Shown here piece after piece: positions 56,987-64,000 of a DNA stretch of 64,000 bases. The notes beneath the pieces are model-generated. The model was not told where the DNA came from, searched no databases, and worked only from the letters and a program-made list of their open reading frames with translations. Position 1 is the stretch's first letter; each line of letters starts with the position of its first letter. This stretch comes from Candidatus Nitrospira allomarina (GTDB lineage Bacteria > Nitrospirota > Nitrospiria > Nitrospirales > UBA8639), in contig NZ_CP116967.1 in the NCBI RefSeq assembly GCF_032050975.1, positions 4,027,001 to 4,091,000 of the forward strand, read 5' to 3'. A program made the position numbers and the translations under genes.

Positions 56987-57089
56987 TAAAATTTTCGGAT
57001 GCGTGCTCGTCGGGCTGCTGCTGTCCAAAAGGATTCAGGGTAGTTGAGCGGAATCTGGTCCCCTCACAACCGATTCTTCGCAATCCCCT

Positions 57090-57325
57090 TTGACCCAACT
57101 CCAAAGACTTCTGGCCGAAGGCAGTCAGAATTCTTCAGACCCGGCCATGCTCTTACAATTAGCCGACCTGTATCTGAAAATTGGACAGGAAATCTATCAG
57201 GACGAGGACGGAAACGTCAGGCATTGGATGAAGGAACATCGGGATACTGGCAATACAATCATCAGGAAGCCCAAATCCTTCTTGACGCCCTTCCCAATCT
57301 TCGTCGGCCGAGCATGGCTCCATGA
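57090..57325 (+). pseudogene. Possible frameshifted small helical/TPR-like gene
   Basis: One frame (TTG 57090) reads LTQLQRLLAEGSQ, AMLLQLADLYLKIGQEIY, like the start of a tetratricopeptide-type protein, but loses coding character at about 57208. The next frame then reads RQALDEGTSGYWQYN, HQEAQILLDALPNL to a stop at 57323. A one-base shift would join them. There is no ribosome-binding site. Weak evidence. Confidence 0.3.
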
Positions 57326-57437
57326 CGCCTCACCGCTGCACTATCAGCGAAGATTCCCGAGGACTTTTCATCTTTTTTCCCCACAACCCCGAACAGTAAA
57401 GAGTCCGCACTTTCTCCTCGGACAGCTGCAATCCTGA

Positions 57438-58354
57438 AGGCATTTTAACCTTCTTCATAATTTTCATTTTCATACAAAACTTTTTCATTTCTACCATCGT
57501 ACGTTCGATGTCTGATTATTCATAAATAATGACATTTTTCCTCGATTCCTTCCGTTTTCCAATCTGGCGTAATTTGTGCTGAACCCGTCCATACCAGAAG
57601 CCATTGAAAAAGGACCAGCTTCTAAGCCGATTGTGTGCCTACATTTTCAATCCTCACCATGCTGTATTTATCTTCTGTCGTCTGTGGATCAATTTATGCG
57701 GTGCTCTGTTTGGCGAATGTCATTGGTTTGCCCTTCAGGACTCCTATCACCAGACGGCACATCTTTTCTGAATGGCCTTCCGTGAGCATGCTCTAGCCCA
57801 TCTGTCGGTCTACATTGTGGTGGGATCCTTCCTAATTGACATCACTTATAGCCATCGGTGGGACTCGCACGATATTCCCCGCTTCAGACCTTTATGGCCT
57901 GAGGTGATTATGAGCAATTTTGAACAGACTAAACCCGGTCTTTTGATCATACTGAAATGAACATGTGGGCTTTCTGGATGAGATCCACATTGGATCCTCT
58001 CATGCAGAAGGCCATCAAGAGTCCGCTGATAGAACAAGCCATGACGGAGGATGCTGAGCCATACACATCATTTATTACGGCGAAAACCTGTTCCGACAAG
58101 GCTACAATCGATTTTCCCGCATTGTTTTTCCGCTTTCGTCGGATAAAGAAATGAAACCGCAAAAGCGAATCCATGCGGGGGCTCTAAGAACACAATATAT
58201 TCTAAGTTTCGACGGCCGAACAAAAATGGGGTGACTACACACCGGCCATTGTTTCCGGCCCAAGCAGAAGATAGCGGGAGATCAGCTTTTCTCAAGAGCC
58301 AGTTAGCACGAAAGGCCCGGAATCAACATCCGGTCATCTTTCGGAATAGGAATT
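57438..58354. other. About 0.9 kb without a supported gene
   Basis: Only short ORFs (69 codons or fewer) in conflicting frames, none with a ribosome-binding site and recognisable sequence together. Possibly decayed genes plus the promoter of the membrane sulfatase gene at 58355. Confidence 0.5.
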
Positions 58355-60628
58355 ATGAATCGTTTTCTTTGCCCACATAACCGTTTCCGGCTTTTCAAGT
58401 ATCCCCGGTCGCTCGCTTATCTATTGGGCTGCTGGTGGGTGATTCTTGTCGGCATCCAACAAGCCGAACGCTGGTTTCTCTTTCCTCACGTCATTGCCAA
58501 AGAACCACCGACCATCAGTCTCTTGGGCAAGACTCTCCTCGTGGGAGCCCTCAGTGACGGCGTGACAGCAAGTGCGGGAATCCTTCTGGCTATGATCCTC
58601 GCCCTGGCTGGCATACCGGTAGGCGTGTTTCTGGAAAGACCTCCTGGCTTGAAACGTTTGATCTCCGTCTATCGACGGACCCTTCAGTGGGCTCTCATAC
58701 TGATAGGTGTACTGTTCTTGATGAGCGTTATGGTGGACATTTCATACTATCGTCTGTTTCACCATCACCTGGATTTTCCATTCTTTGAATACGTGGATGA
58801 AGCCTTCCAAGCCAGCCGCCATCACACGGAATCTCAGGGCTCCAACCAAACCATCGCAGAATTGGCTGAAGCCGGGAATTGGCTCAGGTATCTCATCACA
58901 TATTTCATGCTCCTCGCTTTGACCATTCTGACAGGAGTCTGGGGCATGAATCGCCTCTGGTCTCATTCGATATTCGCCTACGCACACACCACTCACTTTC
59001 AGTTCCGGGCAATCCTGTTTGCCGTTCCATTTGCCCTTGGAGCTGCCGCATGGAGTCCCTTGCTTCCAGAGGCCTTGACCCTGCAAATTGAAAGTACGGC
59101 CTATCATAGCTTAGCTCAAAATCCAATCCTTTCTGCCTCTCGCCCGCTTCAAGAGTACATCCGATCCAAAGGAATGTGGGCACCGGCGCAGCTTTCCCGA
59201 CCCATGAGTGCGCACAAGGCATTAACCGTCACCCATCAGATTCTCGCTCCATCGGCACGATGGCCATCCCTTCAATATCCCCTGATCAAAGAACAATCTA
59301 CCATCCCGTCATTCATGCTTCCCTCACGAGTGAATATCCTCGTACTGTTGGTGGAAGGCCTGGATCGACGTTATCTTGGAAAAATCCTATCCCTTTCGAA
59401 TCCGGCAGAGAAGGGGACGAACCTTCCCTCAAGAATCTCTCTCACTCCCTTTCTTGATTCCCTGCGGCAAGACAGTGTGTACTTTGAACATTTTTTCAGC
59501 AATGGGGTGCAAACCACCAGGGGCCTCCTGGCCACCCTATGCTCAGTGTTTCCGAGGCAGGGAACCGCCGTCATCAAGACTCGCAACACGCATGAGTATC
59601 TTTGCTTTCCCTCTGTGTTAAAGAAGGCCGGGTATCGGACAGAAATGATGATGGGCATCGATAGCGATATTCCAGGTTCACGTGCATTTTTAGCCAGAAA
59701 TGGATTCGAGCAGATCTCCGGTGGTCAGGACTTTCCCGCGGGGCTGAAGCGAATGGGCATTGGCCTCACGGACGGCGCATTGCTTGATGTCCTGTACCAA
59801 CGAATCGCCGAATTGCAGCAGCAGCCAGCCCCCTATTTCCTTGCTGCCCTCACAACCGGGACTCATCATCCTTTTACGATTCCCTTGCGGCACCCTGAAG
59901 TTCGGGCATTAACAGATCAGCCCGATCCCTATCTGGCGGCTCTTCGGCATTTTGATCTTGAATTTTCGCGGGTGTTTACCCATCTCAAACGTGACGGACT
60001 GTTGACCAACACCATACTTTTCGTCCTGGGAGACCATGGCCGACATGAATCTGTAGGCTTCACGGAAGGCGAACGCGTGGCAGGACATTTTTCGACCCCT
60101 CTGTTCATCTGGATGGATGAGGCACTCAGAACACAACTCCAGATCATGCCCCACACCGTGACAACCGTTGGTAGTCAGGTAGATATCGCACCGACGATAT
60201 TGTCCCTCACTGGTCTGACCCCGAACCGCACCCCTTTTATGGGAAGGGATTTAACTTGCCTCCTTATCAGGAACTGTTTGTCGGATAACCTGGCGTACCT
60301 CAGCAATATGTATGATGATGCGATTGGAATAGCCGATCATCAAGGGATCTGGTGGTATGCATTTGATACGGGATTGCTCAACCATACCGATCTGGATCTG
60401 CAGACACCTGTCACGCACCCCTCCCTTGATGAAATGGATGCGGCGCACGCTTACCGTTCCATGATCGGTCTCTACCTCACCGCCAATACTCTCATCGAAC
60501 ACAATCGGATCTGGTCGTGGGGGAAATTCAACTCATCCTTCACCCCACCCGGAGCCTTGATTGCCGAATCTACAACTCGCATCCCTGATTTGACTCGTGG
60601 TGAACCCCATTCTCTTCAATCTGAATGA
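58355..60628 (+). CDS. LTA-synthase-like membrane sulfatase/phosphotransferase
   Basis: This encodes 757 residues. About five transmembrane helices (22-245) are followed by an extracytoplasmic alkaline-phosphatase-fold domain (about 325-680). Family motifs: the first metal/Glu site in VNILVLLVEGLDRRY, the nucleophile region NGVQTTRGLLATLCSVFP, and the metal site LFVLGDHGRHES with a later HFSTP. The family (LtaS, MdoB/OpgB, phosphoglycerol transferases) moves phosphoglycerol or phosphoethanolamine groups onto envelope glycans. In a Gram-negative, modification of periplasmic glucan or lipopolysaccharide is more likely than lipoteichoic acid (inferred). The Omp85-type gene follows after 33 bp, probably in the same operon. 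Confidence 0.85.
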   Translation: MNRFLCPHNRFRLFKYPRSLAYLLGCWWVILVGIQQAERWFLFPHVIAKEPPTISLLGKTLLVGALSDGVTASAGILLAMILALAGIPVGVFLERPPGLKRLISVYRRTLQWALILIGVLFLMSVMVDISYYRLFHHHLDFPFFEYVDEAFQASRHHTESQGSNQTIAELAEAGNWLRYLITYFMLLALTILTGVWGMNRLWSHSIFAYAHTTHFQFRAILFAVPFALGAAAWSPLLPEALTLQIESTAYHSLAQNPILSASRPLQEYIRSKGMWAPAQLSRPMSAHKALTVTHQILAPSARWPSLQYPLIKEQSTIPSFMLPSRVNILVLLVEGLDRRYLGKILSLSNPAEKGTNLPSRISLTPFLDSLRQDSVYFEHFFSNGVQTTRGLLATLCSVFPRQGTAVIKTRNTHEYLCFPSVLKKAGYRTEMMMGIDSDIPGSRAFLARNGFEQISGGQDFPAGLKRMGIGLTDGALLDVLYQRIAELQQQPAPYFLAALTTGTHHPFTIPLRHPEVRALTDQPDPYLAALRHFDLEFSRVFTHLKRDGLLTNTILFVLGDHGRHESVGFTEGERVAGHFSTPLFIWMDEALRTQLQIMPHTVTTVGSQVDIAPTILSLTGLTPNRTPFMGRDLTCLLIRNCLSDNLAYLSNMYDDAIGIADHQGIWWYAFDTGLLNHTDLDLQTPVTHPSLDEMDAAHAYRSMIGLYLTANTLIEHNRIWSWGKFNSSFTPPGALIAESTTRIPDLTRGEPHSLQSE

Positions 60629-60661
60629 ACATCATGACTATTCATCCGAAAACCATGAACC

Positions 60662-62032
60662 ATGCGCCGACAATTTTCCGGGTCTTTCAACAAGATCGTT
60701 ACCTTCGTGATTTTTGTGATGTGCGGAGCGGGTGTTTACCCAGAAACCTCCCTGGGGCAAAACGCTCCTGATCCCGACCGGGCCTCTCAAAAGCGGCAGG
60801 AACGATTCAAGCACGACCCGGATTTTCCCGTACAGGGTACGGAAGGACAAAGAGGGGAAGCGAAACAGGAAAAAGCCAAAGAGGAAGCGATCAGGTCTCT
60901 TGCGACCAAGGGAAAATTTACGGTGTTTCCCGTCCCGGCTTTCGCCTACAGCCGCAATGAAGGGGCCTATTACGGATTTCTCGTCCCGATGCTCCGATCA
61001 AATGCGAACGGCCATTTAGAAGACATTATTGCTCCCCAATATTTGCATAATAAGTATATCGGTGAAACATTGACCTTGAACTACTATGGATATCCTTCTG
61101 ATACCACGCAATACAGTGCGATCCTGTCCTACTCCACCAAAGTTCAGCGTGATATCGATCTGTCTTACAAAAATGTTGGGGCAGGAGGGGGGCGTTATAT
61201 CCTGGCGGGACGGGCCTCCTGGTTTAAAAATCCCTTCAGACGATTTTTCGGAATCGGAAGTCAAACGAATGAATCCGATGAAACCTCTTATACGTCAAAG
61301 GAAATTCTGGTGGATCTCACTGCCGGGATCCATTTGGCTCAGGATATCGCCCTAATGTGGAGTGAGCGGTACCACCAGGTACGCGTCGACGACGGAATCA
61401 TCAATACGCTGCCAGACATTCAAGAGGATTTCCCAAACAGTAACGGCATTGGCGGAGCAGATATTCTGGGACATAAACTGACTTTTCGTTATGACACAAG
61501 GGACCGCCAATTAATCTCCACGCAGGGAACCTATTTGAACGTGTCCGTCGAATGGAATCAGAATTTCAAACAACAACCTGTGACGGACTGGTGGCGAACC
61601 ACCATTGATGCCCGCCATCTTGTCCCACATTTCCATAACCGTCTGGTTTTTGTATCCCATTTGTACGCAGACACTGTTAATGGGGGAACACCGCCCTTTT
61701 ATGAACGCCCAACCTTGGGAGGAGAGGATTCCCTTCGAGCCTTCGGAAGGAGCCGATTCATCGATTCCACCGCCCTGGTAATCAATCTGGAGGAACGGGT
61801 GCTGATTCGACAACAAAAAATCTTCGGATATCTTCTGGACTTCCAAGTTGCGCCATTCATCGATATCGGTCGAGTAGGATCCCATTTTATCAGCAACACC
61901 ATCCTCCATCCTCAGGTCAATCCTGGGATAGGATTCCGATTCCTAGCCCGCCCCCATATCGTGGGTCGGGTTGATGTGGCGTATGGGAAGGATGGAGTCA
62001 ATGTGTATGCCGGATTGGATTATCCCTTTTAA
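60662..62032 (+). CDS. Omp85/BamA-family surface antigen barrel without POTRA
   Basis: This encodes 456 residues. An N-terminal hydrophobic signal (IVTFVIFVMCGAGVYPE) and a charged linker (about 40-80, Lys/Glu/Arg-rich) precede a beta-barrel of about 370 residues with alternating strands. It shows the Omp85 L6-type motif LGGEDSLRAFGRSRF and ends in Phe (GLDYPF), as outer-membrane barrels do. No POTRA domains are present, unlike BamA or TamA, so it resembles the short surface-antigen (D15) group. Function unknown; possibly lipid or small-substrate transport across the outer membrane. Confidence 0.85.
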   Translation: MRRQFSGSFNKIVTFVIFVMCGAGVYPETSLGQNAPDPDRASQKRQERFKHDPDFPVQGTEGQRGEAKQEKAKEEAIRSLATKGKFTVFPVPAFAYSRNEGAYYGFLVPMLRSNANGHLEDIIAPQYLHNKYIGETLTLNYYGYPSDTTQYSAILSYSTKVQRDIDLSYKNVGAGGGRYILAGRASWFKNPFRRFFGIGSQTNESDETSYTSKEILVDLTAGIHLAQDIALMWSERYHQVRVDDGIINTLPDIQEDFPNSNGIGGADILGHKLTFRYDTRDRQLISTQGTYLNVSVEWNQNFKQQPVTDWWRTTIDARHLVPHFHNRLVFVSHLYADTVNGGTPPFYERPTLGGEDSLRAFGRSRFIDSTALVINLEERVLIRQQKIFGYLLDFQVAPFIDIGRVGSHFISNTILHPQVNPGIGFRFLARPHIVGRVDVAYGKDGVNVYAGLDYPF

Positions 62033-62092
62033 GGTGGTCAATGCTTTCTTGAGCGATTGGGCATGAATAGACATCCAGCCACAGGACCCATC

Positions 62093-62620
62093 ATGAACAG
62101 ATACGTCTATCGCCTTGCCTACCTGTTCATGGCCTTAATTTTTTCGGGATGCTCCTTGTCGTATTTTAACGCTGCCACCAACGGCGACACGGAAAAAGTG
62201 TTGGCCCTCCTCAAGGATGGTATCGATGTCAACACCACCTTTCCCATTGTTAGGACCCACGCACTTATGGTCGCGGCCGCATTCGGTCATGTGGACACGG
62301 TCAGCGCACTTATTGAAAGGGGAGCTGACGTCAACGCGAAGGATTTGACAGGGTGGACTCCCCTGCATGCCGCAGCATTTAAAGGCAACATGCAAATCGT
62401 TCGCCTCCTCCTTGAAAAAGGCGCGGTCGCTGAGCCATCTACCTGGTTTTTGGAAAGTCCGTGGGTCATGGCGGAGGAATTGGGATATACGGCAATCATT
62501 CCTCTATTGAAACAAGCTGAATGGCAAACGGTAGCAAGCCGCCATCCCCTGCCCTGCATACCCCAGGATTTCGTCACAAATAACGCTCTCATATCCGCAT
62601 CTTCTCAACACGTCTGTTAA
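62093..62620 (+). CDS. Ankyrin-repeat lipoprotein
   Basis: Starting at ATG 62093 (AGGA 7 nt upstream) gives 175 residues with a lipoprotein signal: MNRYVYRLAYLFMALIFSGC. Three ankyrin repeats follow (NAATNGDTEKVLALLKDGID; ALMVAAAFGHVDTVSALIER; GWTPLHAAAFKGNMQIVRLL) and then a degenerate fourth. Likely a periplasmic protein-protein interaction factor anchored to a membrane. In-frame starts at 62057 (TTG) and 62063 (ATG) would place extra residues before the signal and are unlikely. Confidence 0.85.
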   Translation: MNRYVYRLAYLFMALIFSGCSLSYFNAATNGDTEKVLALLKDGIDVNTTFPIVRTHALMVAAAFGHVDTVSALIERGADVNAKDLTGWTPLHAAAFKGNMQIVRLLLEKGAVAEPSTWFLESPWVMAEELGYTAIIPLLKQAEWQTVASRHPLPCIPQDFVTNNALISASSQHVC

Positions 62621-62725
62621 TCATCATTGGAAACCCACCACACAACTTCTTTCGGATCTGATATACTGGATAGTTTTCCCATAACCGTTCACCCTGTGTA
62701 TCATTTCTTAATCTAGGAGGTAGGT

Positions 62726-63172
62726 ATGAAGCATTCACTCGAACACCAGATTACCCAAGCCGGTCAACAACCATGGCTGTGCCGACTAATGATCGCCGGA
62801 TTGTTCAGCAGCGCGTTGATTTTTGGTGCCGGAGCAGCCTGGGCAGATGGAGACGGGCATGGTTACGGACATGATCCAAAATCCATGCTGGAGAAACTCA
62901 CGCAGAAGCTGTCGCTCACGCAGGAGCAACAGGACAAAATCCTTCCCATCATTGAGGAAAAGCACCAGAAGATGGAAGGGCTTCACCAACAAATGAAAGA
63001 GATGCGCCAACAGGCCATGGGAAAAATTGAGGCCGAACTGACGCCGGAACAACAAGCGAAATGGAAAGAAATGCAAGAAGAACGGCAGGAAAAGATGAAG
63101 GAATACAAAGAAAAGCATGGCAAGGATTGTGACAAAAAAGGCAAGCACGGCAAGGGCGAAAAGCACGATTAA
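62726..63172 (+). CDS. Spy-like periplasmic protein, Lys/His-rich tail
   Basis: This encodes 148 residues, with AGGAGG upstream of the ATG. A signal peptide (LMIAGLFSSALIFGAGAAWA) is followed by a short His/Gly segment (DGHGYGHD) and a long helical core of Spy type (LSLTQEQQDKILPIIEEKHQ; LTPEQQAKWKEMQEERQEKM), ending in Lys/His-rich HGKDCDKKGKHGKGEKHD. Periplasmic chaperone or metal-stress role (family inference). The second such protein in the window, after 48688-49287. Confidence 0.8.
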   Translation: MKHSLEHQITQAGQQPWLCRLMIAGLFSSALIFGAGAAWADGDGHGYGHDPKSMLEKLTQKLSLTQEQQDKILPIIEEKHQKMEGLHQQMKEMRQQAMGKIEAELTPEQQAKWKEMQEERQEKMKEYKEKHGKDCDKKGKHGKGEKHD

Positions 63173-63187
63173 GCCTTAATTGAGAAT

Positions 63188-63230
63188 GGAGGGCGGATCT
63201 ATTCACTAACCGGTGCATATCCGTCCCTCC
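63188..63230 (+). terminator. Strong stem-loop after the Spy-like gene
   Basis: GGAGGGCGGAT (63188-63198) pairs with ATCCGTCCCTCC (63219-63230) with one bulged T: 11 pairs, 20-nt loop. No T-run follows, so it may be a Rho-dependent or mRNA-stabilising end. Confidence 0.45.
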
Positions 63231-63527
63231 GTCCCTATCCCTTCGGCATGCTTCTGCTTCCCATCCTTCCTCGCAAAATTAACCGCAGACCATAAACTGT
63301 CTCTCCTTTAGACGATTCCCCCGATAATAAAAGGTGTACCCCTCTGTTATCCCCACCACTATCCATCCGTAAAAGAGAGGGGCTCAAATGAAGAAATAAG
63401 GCCAAGCATGTCTGACAAGGCAGAAAAAAATTCCCAATGGCTCTTCTCAATTTCCCAATAGAGGCCATTATTGTTAGGGTATGACTTTCCAAACAGGATT
63501 TATTCGACAGCACAGGGAGATTAAGGC
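63231..63527. other. Intergenic region with long-loop hairpin
   Basis: No gene seen. CCCCTCT (63339-63345) and AGAGGGG (63376-63382) could pair across a 30-nt loop. The promoter of the next gene probably lies near 63440-63510. Confidence 0.35.
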
Positions 63528-63899
63528 ATGCTTGAGGTGGTAGAGATTCGGGTCAGCTATCGATATGTGAAAGAGCATCCCTGGGTGGTACAGGGCATCA
63601 CGGGGTTTCTTTCTGCCTATTTCATGGAAAAACCAGGATTTACTCTAAAACGACACTTTGAAGAATTGGAAACCGGTATGCACGTCTGGTTGTGTGATGT
63701 TCCTCCCAAGATGAAAGTCCCCACGCTCCTAAGGCGGCTAAAGGATGACATTCCTCCCTGCCAATATACACAGTTCGAAACGAGTCCCCCGGCGCCCCCG
63801 CGTTTTCTCATCGATTCACTGGAACCGGAATCCGCCTCTTCCTCTTCCACTCCAAACGAAGATTTCAAAGCAACTGAGGACGGAAAAACAACAGGGTAA
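63528..63899 (+). CDS. Hypothetical protein (123 aa)
   Basis: The product has a mixed alpha/beta first two-thirds (VVEIRVSYRYVKEHPWVVQG, MHVWLCDVPPKMKVPTLLRR, ending near CQYTQFETSPP) and a disordered Ser/Pro/Glu-rich tail from about residue 85. No signal peptide. GGGAGA precedes the ATG (63518-63523). Family not recognised. Confidence 0.6.
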   Translation: MLEVVEIRVSYRYVKEHPWVVQGITGFLSAYFMEKPGFTLKRHFEELETGMHVWLCDVPPKMKVPTLLRRLKDDIPPCQYTQFETSPPAPPRFLIDSLEPESASSSSTPNEDFKATEDGKTTG

Positions 63900-64000
63900 C
63901 CACACGGAAAGCGCCACGAGGTGAGCTGAAATTCATGCTCGCTAGGCTGAGCATCCTAGAGGGGTTGATTGGGATCGATGCACAAAACCGATCGAAGAAG

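Noticed and set aside
57576-58154. Short ORFs (57576-57785, 57772-57960, 57957-58154)
   Set aside because: All under 70 codons, without good ribosome-binding sites, homology-like motifs or consistent codon pattern.

Overview
The window comes from a Gram-negative bacterium: it encodes a TolC-type outer-membrane factor, an Omp85-family barrel, a lipoprotein with a lipobox and several periplasmic proteins. The gene mix (citrate synthase next to a type-E-like succinate:quinone reductase with an HdrB-like subunit, lipoyl synthase, Spy-like periplasmic proteins) would suit a Nitrospirota (Nitrospira-like) genome. That is an inference from gene content, not a phylogenetic result.

Region 1 (1-45870) is a giant surface-protein locus. 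Four paralogous giant proteins are encoded: one at the left edge, at least 3228 residues long and continuing outside the window; one at 11254-18870; one at 26914-34839; and one at 35419-41265. Each has an LEPR-x-LL-type N-terminal motif, a DUF4347 domain, a right-handed beta-helix and then beta-sandwich repeats, with propellers or LamG modules spliced in. The three whose ends are visible finish with a Pro-rich linker and a conserved hydrophobic module. The first protein contains a near-perfect 480-bp (160-residue) tandem array filling 1-5112. Between the two gene pairs lie a CpaE/TadZ-like ATPase, a decayed VapBC toxin-antitoxin pair, and a four-gene minus-strand operon (26158 to 19887): TolC-like lipoprotein, HlyD-like adaptor, GAF-HlyD fusion, and a site-2-protease (HELGH)-HlyD fusion. 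There is no ABC transporter. The fourth giant gene overlaps a hybrid histidine kinase by 4 nt, followed by a receiver-GGDEF-EAL protein and the remnant of an EAL-HDOD gene. My main proposal is that this is one unit: giant adhesins, a non-canonical ABC-less export or processing complex with an intramembrane protease, and phosphorelay/c-di-GMP control.

Region 2 (46000-56720) is mostly housekeeping: lipA, three small minus-strand proteins (one Cys-rich, one small periplasmic, one Spy-like), and then gltA-sdhA-sdhB-HdrB-like subunit on the plus strand. The iron-sulfur subunit has an extra cysteine that would turn the usual [3Fe-4S] centre into a [4Fe-4S] one, as in type-E enzymes. A DUF2891 protein, an unrecognised 143-residue protein and a bacterial SET-domain protein follow.

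Region 3 (56720-64000) begins with about 1.6 kb holding no convincing intact gene. It then carries an LTA-synthase-like membrane sulfatase/phosphotransferase, an Omp85-type barrel without POTRA domains, an ankyrin lipoprotein, a second Spy-like protein and a small unknown protein. No rRNA, tRNA, insertion sequence or CRISPR array was seen.
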